Positions 1-8,395 of a stretch of 64,000 nt of DNA are shown piece after piece. The position numbers and the translations under genes are program-made. Source of the DNA: Sphingopyxis sp. YR583 (GTDB lineage: Bacteria > Pseudomonadota > Alphaproteobacteria > Sphingomonadales > Sphingomonadaceae). The notes under the pieces are model-generated. The model was given only the letters and a program-made list of their open reading frames with translations. It made no database searches and had not been told where the DNA came from. How positions within the stretch are numbered: the stretch's first letter is position 1; each line of letters begins with the position of its first letter. The DNA is taken from contig NZ_FNWK01000001.1 in the NCBI RefSeq assembly GCF_900108295.1, forward strand, positions 1,178,001 through 1,242,000, written 5' to 3'.

Positions 1-1180
1 GCGCCTCGAGCAGCCCCGCCTTGTCCAGCGCGACCGCGGTGTCCCATGCCGGGCCCGACGGACCGGCATAAGTGCGGTTCGACAGCGCGAACACCCCGAC
101 GCCATGATCGGGCATCAGCATCACATGGCTGCCATAACCCGGATAGCCGCCGCCATGCGCGAGCGTGAGGCCGAGGTCGCAATCCTGTGCGACGCGCCAG
201 CCCATGCCATAGGCGGCGGCCTGTTTGCACGCGGTCGCGCCGCTGGCGCCGATGCGGTTCGTGACCGAGACGAAGTTCGATCCCTGCGCGATCTCGCGTA
301 CCGTCGACCGCTTGACCGGGCCATTATCGGCATCATCGCGCGCGGGCCATGCCGAGAGCAGGAAGGCGACCCATTTGGCATAATCGTTGGCGCTGACCTG
401 CAACCCGCCCATCGCATTGAACGCGCCATCGACCATCTCGGGCTCGGCGGTCCATTTGTCATTTTCCCAGCGATAGCCGAGCGCATAGCGCGTCTTCGGA
501 GCCTTCGGCGCGTCGAAGCCGCTGCTCGTCATGCCGAGCGGGGTCAGGATCGTCTTCTGGACATAATCGGTATAGGCCATGCCCGACGCATTGGCGACGA
601 TGCGGCCAAGCAGCGCATAGCCGAAGTTCGAATATTCATGTTGGCTCTGCGGCACGCGACTGAACGGCACGCCCGTCGCGATCATTTTGGTGAAGTCGTC
701 CTGCGGCAGCACCTGCTGCCGGTCGCCCCACGGATCGTCGGTAACGAAGCCGCCGACATGCTGGAGCAAATCCCTGACCCGTATGCGCGGGCTGTCCTTG
801 GTCGGATAGGTCCAGCCCCTCATTTCGGGCACATATTGTTCGGCAAGATCGTCGAGGCGGAGTTTGCCGTCGTCGCGCAGTTTGAGGATCGACAGCGCGG
901 TGAACGCCTTGGTCATCGAGGCGATGCGGAACAGGCTGTCGGGCGTGACGGCGCGCTTGTCGGCGATGTTCTGGACGCCGATGCCCTTCACATAGGCGAG
1001 CTTGCCGTCCTCGACGACGCCGTAGACGAGGCCGGGGATATGCTGCTCGGCCTGGAATTTCGCGAAGAGCGCATCGATTTCGGGGGCGAGCTGGTCGAGC
1101 GCCTTGGGGGCGTCCTGCGCCTGCGCAGGTGACGACACGGCCAAAATAGCCGCGAAAGCAAAAGCCGATCTCGAACGCAT
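1..1180 (-). CDS. Serine hydrolase, beta-lactamase/esterase family (C-terminus cut by window edge)
   Basis: Class C beta-lactamase-like (penicillin-binding-protein fold) serine hydrolase, probably exported. Reading from the ATG at 1180, the first 22 residues form a signal peptide ending in AQA-QD. The nucleophile motif SMTK (S-x-x-K) follows at about residue 85, YSN (Y-x-N) lies near position 620 of the window, and the third motif HGG (HGGGYPG) lies near 150. All three active-site boxes of the family are therefore present. Family members include esterases, D-aminopeptidases and beta-lactamases, and substrate cannot be read from the sequence. The stop codon lies before position 1, so the protein has at least 393 residues. 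It is divergent from the small secreted gene at 1409. Confidence 0.85.
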   Translation of the reverse strand, partial: MRSRSAFAFAAILAVSSPAQAQDAPKALDQLAPEIDALFAKFQAEQHIPGLVYGVVEDGKLAYVKGIGVQNIADKRAVTPDSLFRIASMTKAFTALSILKLRDDGKLRLDDLAEQYVPEMRGWTYPTKDSPRIRVRDLLQHVGGFVTDDPWGDRQQVLPQDDFTKMIATGVPFSRVPQSQHEYSNFGYALLGRIVANASGMAYTDYVQKTILTPLGMTSSGFDAPKAPKTRYALGYRWENDKWTAEPEMVDGAFNAMGGLQVSANDYAKWVAFLLSAWPARDDADNGPVKRSTVREIAQGSNFVSVTNRIGASGATACKQAAAYGMGWRVAQDCDLGLTLAHGGGYPGYGSHVMLMPDHGVGVFALSNRTYAGPSGPAWDTAVALDKAGLLEA

Positions 1181-1408
1181 CACGATTCTCCACAAGCAAG
1201 CTGGACGAGTCCGGCTGCGACATCACCCGAACCTGATCCGGGGTGGCGCGCTCGCGGTCAAGCCTCGCGTTGATCGCCATCGCCGGGAAACCGGAAACCC
1301 GGGCCGTGTCCGGGCAATGACAGGGCATCCCCAAATTACCCGGGCTTGCTTTGGCGGGCGATATCAGCAGGGTGGCCGCGCGCCGACCGGGCGCACGGGG
1401 GACCAGAC

Positions 1409-1795
1409 ATGCGAAAATTCATTTGCGCGATAGTGGCGGTATCGACGCTGGGCGTGGCGGCGCCAGCGGCGGCCGAATGGACCCGGCTTACCGACGACGA
1501 CCGCGGCGTGTTTCATTATTACGACCCGGCGACGGCGAAGCGGAGCGGACCGCTCGTGCAATATCGCTCCCGCGCGGACGGACGTAACGCCACACTCGAC
1601 GAAGACGAACCGCCGCTGAGCGTTATGCTGGAAGAAATGGATTGCAAGGGCAACCGGATGCGGCCGATCGAGATCATCGATTATGACGCGAGCGGCGCAG
1701 AGATCCAACGTTTCGACATGAGCGACGAGGAACATTGGTTCGATATCGCGCCCGATTCGATCGCGGCGCGGAAACGAGAGACACTCTGCCGCTAA
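1409..1795 (+). CDS. Small secreted hypothetical protein
   Basis: This 128-residue protein begins with a clear signal peptide (about residues 1-22, cleavage after AAA-E). The mature part is acidic and rich in Trp, Tyr and Asp, with two Cys (one in MDCKGN, one next to the C-terminus) that could form a disulfide in the periplasm. I chose the ATG at 1409 because a GGGGGA ribosome binding site lies seven bases upstream and the signal peptide starts there; an upstream ATG at 1346 only adds non-conserved-looking residues. The layout resembles small surface-adhesin-E-like periplasmic proteins, but I do not recognise the family securely. It converges on rimM with a 7-base gap. Confidence 0.75.
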   Translation: MRKFICAIVAVSTLGVAAPAAAEWTRLTDDDRGVFHYYDPATAKRSGPLVQYRSRADGRNATLDEDEPPLSVMLEEMDCKGNRMRPIEIIDYDASGAEIQRFDMSDEEHWFDIAPDSIAARKRETLCR

Positions 1796-1802
1796 GCCGA
1801 CG

Positions 1803-2303
1803 CTAGTCCGCGTCGGCAAAGGCCTGGGCGACGACCAGCCGTTCGGCGTTCCATTCGGGCACCGCCTCGACACGCATCGGCACCATGAAACGCTTGCCGG
1901 TCGGGCGTTCGATTTCGACGATGTCGCCGGCGCCGAAATTGTCGATCGCGACAACGGTGCCGATCGCGCTGCCGTCGGTCGATACGCACGGCAAGCCGAG
2001 CAGGTCGTGATGGTAATATTCGCCCTCGCCAAGCGCCGGCAATGCCGAGCGCGGGACGGTAAGCACGGTGCCGCGGAGCGCCTCGGCGGCGCTGCGGTCG
2101 TTGACCTCGGCAAAGGTCGCGACCGCGCCCTGATTGGCGGGGCGCACCGATTTGAGCGTGAGCTTGCGGTCGCCCGCATCGAAAACGGAAAAGGCGCGGA
2201 GAGCCTCCGCGCCTTCGCCAAACAGCTTGAGACGCACCTCGCCCCGTACCCCGTGCGCGCCGGCGATGGCGGCGAGGGTGACGGGGCGATTCGCGTCGGC
2301 CAA
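1803..2303 (-). CDS. rimM: Ribosome maturation factor RimM
   Basis: RimM binds ribosomal protein S19 and assists processing of 16S rRNA and maturation of the 30S head. The 166-residue length is normal. The N-terminal half is the RimM beta-barrel (IAGAHGVRGEVRL near residue 12 is the family signature). The C-terminal half is the PRC-barrel, with YYHHDLLGL at about residue 96 and a PTGKRFMVPM stretch. It follows rpsP by 3 bases on the minus strand and is clearly co-transcribed with ffh and rpsP. In many bacteria trmD and rplS come next; here the following gene is a convergent small secreted protein, so the operon appears to end at rimM. Confidence 0.95.
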   Translation of the reverse strand: MADANRPVTLAAIAGAHGVRGEVRLKLFGEGAEALRAFSVFDAGDRKLTLKSVRPANQGAVATFAEVNDRSAAEALRGTVLTVPRSALPALGEGEYYHHDLLGLPCVSTDGSAIGTVVAIDNFGAGDIVEIERPTGKRFMVPMRVEAVPEWNAERLVVAQAFADAD

Positions 2304-2306
2304 GGT

Positions 2307-2936
2307 TTAGCCTTCGGCCTTTTCTTCGCCAGCTTCGGCGGCCGGAGCTTCTTCGGCTTCGGCAGCGACCGGGCCGCCTTCGGCGACTTCTTCGGCGATC
2401 GCGGTCGCGTCGTCGGCGGTCGCGTCGGCCGGGGTTTCGTCGGCGACGGCTTCGGCAACGGCTTCGGCGGTTTCTTCGCTCTTCACCGAGCCGGTTGCGT
2501 CCGATTCAGCGGCTTCGGGAGCGGCAGCTTCTTCAGCGGCGGGCGCTTCGGGTTCCGGGGCCGGTGCGGCGGCAGCGGCGGCTGCGGCTTCTTCGGCGTC
2601 AGCCAGCTTCTGGGCCTTTTCCTCGGCGCGTTCCTTGGCCTTTTCACCCGGAACAGCCTTGTTCGGGTTGTTGCGCGCGGCGCGTTCGAGGACGCCAGCG
2701 GCGTCGAGGAAGCGAGCGACGCGGTCGGTCGGCTGCGCGCCAACCGAAACCCAATGCTTCGCACGGTCGGCGTCGAGCTTCACGCGCTCGGGATTGTCCT
2801 TGGCGAGCAGCGGGTTATAGCTGCCGATACGCTCGATGAAGCGGCCGTCGCGCGGGCTGCGCGAGTCAGCAACGACGATCTTGTAATAAGGACGCTTTTT
2901 CGAACCGCCGCGTGCGAGGCGAATGGAGGTTGCCAT
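2307..2936 (-). CDS. rpsP: 30S ribosomal protein S16 with long acidic C-terminal tail
   Basis: Ribosomal protein S16, a 16S rRNA-binding assembly protein of the small subunit. Residues 1 to about 85 are the conserved core ([20 protein letters not shown] start, [32 protein letters not shown]). The core is followed by about 120 residues of Ala/Glu/Pro-rich low complexity, making 209 residues against about 82 in Escherichia coli. Alphaproteobacterial S16 proteins often have some C-terminal extension, but this one is long and strongly acidic. Ffh lies 45 bases upstream and rimM 3 bases downstream on the same strand. Confidence 0.95.
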   Translation of the reverse strand: MATSIRLARGGSKKRPYYKIVVADSRSPRDGRFIERIGSYNPLLAKDNPERVKLDADRAKHWVSVGAQPTDRVARFLDAAGVLERAARNNPNKAVPGEKAKERAEEKAQKLADAEEAAAAAAAAPAPEPEAPAAEEAAAPEAAESDATGSVKSEETAEAVAEAVADETPADATADDATAIAEEVAEGGPVAAEAEEAPAAEAGEEKAEG

Positions 2937-2981
2937 GAGTAATTCCTTCTTTCTAATTCAAATTCGAGTTGTCGGTTAAAA

Positions 2982-4424
2982 TCACTTTTTCTTATTCATC
3001 AGATTCGCGAGTTCGGGCGGGATCGATCCGCCGCCACCGAGACCGGGGAGGCCACCGCCCATTCCGCCCATTCCGGGAATGCCGCCGCCCTTGCCGAACA
3101 GCGCGCCGAGGCCCTTGAGCCCGCCCATCTTGCGGATCTTCTTCATCGCGCTGGCCATTTCCTGGTGCATCTTCAGCACCTTGTTGACCTGCTGCACCGT
3201 GGTGCCCGAGCCATTGGCGATACGGATCTTGCGCTTCGCGGTCAGGATTTCGGGCTTCGCGCGTTCCTTGGGGGTCATCGACCCCATGATCGCGTCGAAG
3301 TGGATGAGCATCTTGTCGTCGGCGGCGCCGGCGGCCATCTGCGCCTGCGCCTTCTTGATCCCGGGGATCATCCCGGCGAGCGCGCCGAGGCCGCCCATGC
3401 GGCGCATCTGATTGAGTTGCGTGCGGAGGTCGTTGAGGTCGAACTGGCCCTTGGCCATCTTCGCCGCCATCGCCTCGGCCTCTTCGGCCTGGATCGTTTC
3501 GGCGGCGCGTTCGACGAGGCTGACGACGTCGCCCATGCCGAGGATGCGACCCGCGATGCGCGAGGGCTGGAAGAGTTCGAGCCCGTCGAGCTTTTCACCT
3601 GTACCCGCAAACTTGATCGGCTTGCCAGTGACGGCGCGCATGCTGAGCGCGGCACCGCCGCGCGCGTCGCCATCCATGCGCGTGAGCACGACGCCGGTGA
3701 GCGGCACCTGATCGGTGAAGCGCTGTGCGACCTGCACCGCGTCCTGACCCGTGAGGCTGTCGACGACGAGCAAAGTTTCGGCGGGGTTCGCGGTACGCGA
3801 CACCGCCTGCATCTCGTCCATCAGCTGCTGATCGACGTGGAGGCGGCCCGCGGTATCGAGCATCAGGACGTCATAGCCCTGAAGCTTTGCCGCCTGCATC
3901 GCGCGCTGCGCGATCTCGACCGGCTGCTGACCCGCGACGATCGGCAGCGTCGCGACGTCGATCTGCGTACCGAGGACGGCAAGCTGTTCCTGCGCAGCGG
4001 GGCGATTGACGTCGAGCGACGCCATCAGCACCTTCTTGCGCTCCTTGTCCTTCAGCCGCTTCGCGATCTTCGCGGTCGTGGTGGTTTTACCCGAGCCCTG
4101 AAGGCCGACCATCATGATGACGGCAGGCGGGGTGACGGCAAGGTCGAGCTCGGCGGTTTCCGAACCGAGCATTTCGGTCAGCGCGTCGCTGACGATCTTG
4201 ACGACCTGCTGCCCCGGGGTGACCGAGCGCAGGACATTCTGGCCGATCGCGAGATCGGTGACCTGATCGACGAAGCTGCGCACCACGGGCAGCGCGACGT
4301 CGGCCTCGAGCAGGGCGATTCGCACTTCGCGCATCGCGGCGCGCACGTCGTCCTCGGTCAGCGCACCGCGGCCGCGGAGCTTCCCGAAAACATCGCCAAG
4401 CCGATTGCTCAGACTGTCGAACAT
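2982..4424 (-). CDS. ffh: Signal recognition particle protein Ffh
   Basis: SRP54 homologue: the GTPase that binds 4.5S RNA and the signal peptides of nascent membrane proteins, then docks on FtsY. From the ATG at 4424 the product has 480 residues. The N-domain starts MFDSLSNRLGDVFGKL. The G-domain carries GLQGSGKTTTTAK (P-loop), DVNRPAAQEQL, LDTAGRLHVD and TRMDGDARGG. The M-domain is methionine-rich and ends in a flexible Gly/Met tail (GGIPGMGGMGGGLPGLG). The open frame runs on upstream past 4424 without a plausible protein, so the start was placed at the canonical N-terminus. First gene of the ffh-rpsP-rimM operon; divergent from the GGDEF-EAL gene. Confidence 0.96.
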   Translation of the reverse strand: MFDSLSNRLGDVFGKLRGRGALTEDDVRAAMREVRIALLEADVALPVVRSFVDQVTDLAIGQNVLRSVTPGQQVVKIVSDALTEMLGSETAELDLAVTPPAVIMMVGLQGSGKTTTTAKIAKRLKDKERKKVLMASLDVNRPAAQEQLAVLGTQIDVATLPIVAGQQPVEIAQRAMQAAKLQGYDVLMLDTAGRLHVDQQLMDEMQAVSRTANPAETLLVVDSLTGQDAVQVAQRFTDQVPLTGVVLTRMDGDARGGAALSMRAVTGKPIKFAGTGEKLDGLELFQPSRIAGRILGMGDVVSLVERAAETIQAEEAEAMAAKMAKGQFDLNDLRTQLNQMRRMGGLGALAGMIPGIKKAQAQMAAGAADDKMLIHFDAIMGSMTPKERAKPEILTAKRKIRIANGSGTTVQQVNKVLKMHQEMASAMKKIRKMGGLKGLGALFGKGGGIPGMGGMGGGLPGLGGGGSIPPELANLMNKKK

Positions 4425-4673
4425 GCGCCTCAAATCCTTGTTTTCGACGCCCGCAACGCAAAACACGCCGGTGAGCGAAACCTCGCCAACCAGCGGTATC
4501 CGTGGACAGGTTTTCCGTCGCGGATGTCGATATGCCCGAACGCAAAATGCGCGCGAACGCGGCGGCCAATACACATTTATGCCCATATAGGCAAGCAAGC
4601 GCCGATGCGGCCCACTTAACCCAAATTTCACCGCTTTGCGCCCATAGAGCGCATGAGGGTGGGAAAAATTCAT

Positions 4674-6305
4674 ATGACAGCGACGCCGAAGCCATTCGAC
4701 CGAAGCGAGGGCGCCAAACGCGATATCATAGCCGGCGGCATCGTTGTCGCCGCAATCCTGCTGTTCGTGGGGACGGGCAGCAATGTGATGCAGGCGGCGG
4801 TGCGTGCGCTGATCGGCATCGGCGGCGGCCCCGATCGCGCGCTCGCCACCGCACTCGTGCTCAACGTCGCGCTGATCCTGTTCGGCTGGCGCCGGTACAA
4901 GGATCTGAACCGCGAAATCCGCGAACGCACCGAGGCCGAACAGCGCGCGCGCTACCTGGCCGACACCGACCCGCTGACCGGCTTCCTCAACCGCCGGGCG
5001 CTGCTGTCGGCCGGGCAACGGATGATCGCCGGCGCAGTCGCCGAAAAGCGTCAGGTCGCGCTGTTCCTGCTCGACCTCGACCATTTCAAGACGGTCAACG
5101 ACATTCACGGCCATGCCGCGGGCGACCGGGTGCTGCAGGTCGCCGCCGAGCGCATTTCGGCCGTTCTGCCCCCCAATGCAACGAAAGCCCGGCTCGGCGG
5201 AGACGAGTTCGTCGCGATGCTGGCCTTTGAACCGGCGGCGCGCGCCGACATCGACGCGCTCGCGGCCGAACTGGTCGCCGAACTCGACAACAAGGTCGTG
5301 CACGACGCGCAGCAGATCCGGATCGGCGCTTCGCTGGGCATCGCGCTCGCGAACGATGTCGGCATGACGATGGAAACGATGGTCCGTCAGGCCGACATCG
5401 CCATGTATCATTGCAAGGACGAAGGCCGGAACCGCTTCTGCTGGTTCGAAGCCGGAATGGAGATGGCCGTGCAGGTTCGCAACCAGATCGAAACCGGCAT
5501 TCGCGACGGCATGCCGCGCGGCGAGTTCATCCCGCATTTCGAGCCGCAGGTCGATATCGCCAGCGGCCGGCTGCTCGGTTTCGAAATGCTGATGCGCTGG
5601 GAATCGCCCGAATATGGGATGATCCCGCCCGAACGTTTCATTCCGGTCGCAGAGGAAAGCGGCCTGATCGGCGAACTGTCGCTGCAGGTCATCCGCGAGG
5701 CGATGGAAATCGCCAAGCGCTGGGATCCGTCGATCATGCTCGCGGTCAATATCTCGCCGCAGCAATTGAAGGATCCCTGGTTCAGCCAGAAACTGACCAA
5801 GCTGCTCGTCGAGACGGGTTTTCCGGCGGCACAGCTCGAGGTCGAGATCACCGAAAGCTCGCTGTTCGAAAATCTGCCGCTCGTGCGCTCGATCGTCACC
5901 AGCCTGAAGAACCAGGGCGTATCGCTGAGCCTCGACGATTTCGGCACCGGCTATAGCTCGCTGTCGCATCTGCGCGCGCTGCCGTTCGACCGGATCAAGA
6001 TCGACCGCAGCTTCATCGCCGCGATGCGCGGCAGCCCCGATGCACAGGCGATCGTCGTCGCGATCGTGCGGCTCGGTGAAAGCCTTGCCATGCCGATCAC
6101 CGCAGAGGGTGTCGAGGATGAGGCGACCGCGATCGAACTGACGCGGCTTGGCTGTTCGAAGGGTCAGGGCTGGTTTTTCGGCCGCGCCGCGTCGGCCGCC
6201 GACACCGACCGCCTGCTCGCCGACCGCGGCCTGCTGCGCGCGCCCTTGGTGCCGCCTGCGGGCCCCGACACGAGCGAAGACGCGCCGCTGCGCAAGACGG
6301 CGTAA
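4674..6305 (+). CDS. Membrane-anchored GGDEF-EAL cyclic-di-GMP enzyme
   Basis: Two N-terminal membrane helices (about residues 15-40 and 58-75) lead into a GGDEF diguanylate cyclase domain and an EAL phosphodiesterase domain. The cyclase motif LGGDEF is intact, but no RxxD inhibitory site lies before it, so product feedback at that site looks absent. The EAL signature reads EML with the catalytic Glu kept. The other EAL residues are also present (NISPQQL, EITES, DDFGTGYSSL, KIDRSFI, AEGVEDE), so phosphodiesterase activity is expected. The ATG at 4674 has a GAGGGTGGG ribosome binding site about 8 bases upstream; the ATG at 4653 would add seven residues and lacks one. Divergent from ffh. Confidence 0.92.
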   Translation: MTATPKPFDRSEGAKRDIIAGGIVVAAILLFVGTGSNVMQAAVRALIGIGGGPDRALATALVLNVALILFGWRRYKDLNREIRERTEAEQRARYLADTDPLTGFLNRRALLSAGQRMIAGAVAEKRQVALFLLDLDHFKTVNDIHGHAAGDRVLQVAAERISAVLPPNATKARLGGDEFVAMLAFEPAARADIDALAAELVAELDNKVVHDAQQIRIGASLGIALANDVGMTMETMVRQADIAMYHCKDEGRNRFCWFEAGMEMAVQVRNQIETGIRDGMPRGEFIPHFEPQVDIASGRLLGFEMLMRWESPEYGMIPPERFIPVAEESGLIGELSLQVIREAMEIAKRWDPSIMLAVNISPQQLKDPWFSQKLTKLLVETGFPAAQLEVEITESSLFENLPLVRSIVTSLKNQGVSLSLDDFGTGYSSLSHLRALPFDRIKIDRSFIAAMRGSPDAQAIVVAIVRLGESLAMPITAEGVEDEATAIELTRLGCSKGQGWFFGRAASAADTDRLLADRGLLRAPLVPPAGPDTSEDAPLRKTA

Positions 6306-6356
6306 TCCCGCCGCATCGCTAGACTTCGCGCCCGCGCCCCCTTACATGCGCGGATT

Positions 6357-7163
6357 ATGGCAGACCGCTTCACCAAGATGCACGGCCTCGGCAACGACTT
6401 CGTCGTGATCGACGCGCGCGTGACGCCCGTCGAGATGACGCCGGCGCGCGCGCATGCGATCGCCGACCGCCGCCACGGCATCGGGTGCGACCAGTTGATC
6501 CTGCTCGAACCGTCGAACAACGCCGATGTGAAGATGCGGATTTTCAACGCCGACGGCGGCGAGGTCGAGGCGTGCGGCAATGCGACGCGCTGCGTCGCGA
6601 CGCTGATCGGCAAGCCCGCGGTGATCGAAACGCTGGGCGGGATGCTGCGCGTCACCCCGGCCGACGGCGGCGCCGAGGTCGTGCTCGGCGAACCCGAATT
6701 CGACTGGGAGCATATCCCGCTCGCGATGCCGATGGACACGCGCGACATGCCCGTCGCGTGGGACGAGCTGGAGCATGGCGCGGGGGTCAATGTCGGCAAT
6801 CCGCATATCGTGTTTTTCGTACCCGAGGCCGACGCCGTCGCGCTCGACGAGTTGGGCCCGCGGATCGAGACCGATCCGCTGTTCCCCGAGCGCGTCAACG
6901 TCAATGTCGCGAGCCTCGACGGCGAAAACCAGTTGCAGCTCCGCGTCTGGGAACGCGGCGTCGGCCTGACGCAGGCGTGCGGCACCGGTGCGTGCGCGAC
7001 CGCGGTCGCCGCGATCCGCGCCGGCCTTGTCCAGTCGCCGGTGACGGTGTCGCTGCCCGGCGGCGACCTCGTCATCCGCTGGGCGCCCGGCGAACCGATC
7101 GTGATGAGCGGCGCCGCGACACGCGTTTACGAGGGCGAGACCGACTGGGCGCAATTCGGATGA
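6357..7163 (+). CDS. dapF: Diaminopimelate epimerase
   Basis: Converts LL-diaminopimelate to the meso form for lysine and peptidoglycan synthesis. Length 268 residues, normal for the family. The two catalytic cysteines are seen in EACGNATRC (Cys73) and QACGTGACA (near residue 207), and the N-terminus MADRFTKMHGLGNDFVVID is typical. The stop overlaps the mtaB start (ATGA), which heads a chain of overlapping genes dapF-mtaB-ftsY-yciB, so translation of the four is probably coupled. Confidence 0.96.
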   Translation: MADRFTKMHGLGNDFVVIDARVTPVEMTPARAHAIADRRHGIGCDQLILLEPSNNADVKMRIFNADGGEVEACGNATRCVATLIGKPAVIETLGGMLRVTPADGGAEVVLGEPEFDWEHIPLAMPMDTRDMPVAWDELEHGAGVNVGNPHIVFFVPEADAVALDELGPRIETDPLFPERVNVNVASLDGENQLQLRVWERGVGLTQACGTGACATAVAAIRAGLVQSPVTVSLPGGDLVIRWAPGEPIVMSGAATRVYEGETDWAQFG

Positions 7164-8395
7164 GCGCATCCCTCGTCGACCGGCAAGAGGTCGTCAATTT
7201 CGGTTGCCGACTGAACATCGCCGAGGGCGAGGCCATCCGCTCGGCCATCAAGGCCGCGGGCGCGCGCGACACGATCGTCTTCAACAGTTGCGCAGTGACC
7301 GACGAAGCGGTGCGGCAAGCACGGCAGGCGGTGCGCCGTGCGCTACGCGAGCGGCCGGGAACCGAGGTTGTGGTGACGGGGTGCGCGGCCGAACTGGAGC
7401 GCGATGCTTTTGCTGCAATGGGTGCCCGGGTGGTGTCCAATGACGCGAAAGGCCTGACTCAAAGCTACGGCGGCGCAGTCGCGCCGGCGGCTTCGGCCTA
7501 CGCCCCAGCCCTCTCCGGCGCCGATCATGCGCGCGCCTTCCTCGGCGTGCAGACGGGTTGCTCGCATAGCTGCACTTTCTGCGCGACGGTGCTGGCGCGC
7601 GGGATCGCGCGATCGGCAAGCGTCGACGCGGTGGTCGCGTCCGCACGCACCGCTCTGGATCGCGGGCAGCACGAGATCATCCTGACCGGCGTCGACCTTG
7701 CCAGCTATGGCGACGACAGCGGCACGACTTTGGCCGCGCTGGTCGAGGCGTTGCTGGCTTTGCCGGTGGGGCGCCTCCGCCTCTCGTCGCTCGACCCGAA
7801 CCGGATCGATGACGCGCTGTTCGCGCTGCTGACGCAGGAAAAGCGCGTGATGCCGCACGTCCATTTGTCGCTGCAGGCGGGCGACGATATGGTGCTGACG
7901 CGCATGAAGCGCCGCCATCGCCGCGCCGACGCGGTGCGGCTGATCGAGCGATTGAAGGCGGCGCGCGCCGACATCGCGATCGGCGCCGATCTGATCGCGG
8001 GTTTTCCGACCGAGGACGACTCGATGTTCGCGAACTCGCTGGCGCTGATCGACGATTGCGACATCGTCTTCGGTCATATCTTTCCCTACAGCCCGCGCGC
8101 CGGGACGCCCGCCGCGCGGATGCCGCAGGTCGGCCGCACGGTCGCGCGCGAACGCGCCGCGATCCTGCGCGAAGCCAATGCACGGCGTCGGCAGGACTGG
8201 CTCGATACGCAAACCGGCCGCACCGCTTCGATGCTCGTCGAGCGCGACGGCGTCAGCGGCCATGCCGAAAATTTCGCCGCCGTGACGCTGACCGCACCCG
8301 CGGCGCCCGGCACCATTATCGACGTGCGCCTGACGGCGCGCGACGGCGACCGAATGATCGCCACCCCCACCCAAGCAAAGGACATCGCCGCATGA
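7160..8395 (+). CDS. mtaB: tRNA t6A37 methylthiotransferase MtaB
   Basis: Radical-SAM methylthiotransferase that converts N6-threonylcarbamoyladenosine at tRNA position 37 to its 2-methylthio form. The 411-residue protein has the N-terminal UPF0004 domain with three Cys (FGCRLN, FNSCAV, TGCAAE) for one 4Fe-4S cluster. It also has the radical-SAM motif CSHSCTFC (C-x3-C-x2-C) at about residue 134, and a TRAM-like C-terminal stretch. The shape agrees with MtaB rather than MiaB: shorter, with FGCRLN in place of the GCQMN seen in MiaB. The ATG at 7160 overlaps the dapF stop, and the TGA overlaps the ftsY ATG. Confidence 0.9.
   Translation: MSASLVDRQEVVNFGCRLNIAEGEAIRSAIKAAGARDTIVFNSCAVTDEAVRQARQAVRRALRERPGTEVVVTGCAAELERDAFAAMGARVVSNDAKGLTQSYGGAVAPAASAYAPALSGADHARAFLGVQTGCSHSCTFCATVLARGIARSASVDAVVASARTALDRGQHEIILTGVDLASYGDDSGTTLAALVEALLALPVGRLRLSSLDPNRIDDALFALLTQEKRVMPHVHLSLQAGDDMVLTRMKRRHRRADAVRLIERLKAARADIAIGADLIAGFPTEDDSMFANSLALIDDCDIVFGHIFPYSPRAGTPAARMPQVGRTVARERAAILREANARRRQDWLDTQTGRTASMLVERDGVSGHAENFAAVTLTAPAAPGTIIDVRLTARDGDRMIATPTQAKDIAA

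Noticed and set aside
2330..2640. Repeated GGCTTCGG-like units resembling a short tandem-repeat array
   Set aside because: Codon repetition for Ala and Glu in the S16 tail; no spacers as in CRISPR.
2007..2942. Plus-strand frame over rpsP and rimM with Gly/Phe repeats
   Set aside because: Mirror of the Ala/Glu-rich S16 tail; composition follows from the real gene.
2982..5969. One 995-codon minus-strand frame across ffh and the GGDEF-EAL gene
   Set aside because: Only the last 480 codons match Ffh; the upstream part is antisense read-through of the GGDEF-EAL gene with no protein signature.
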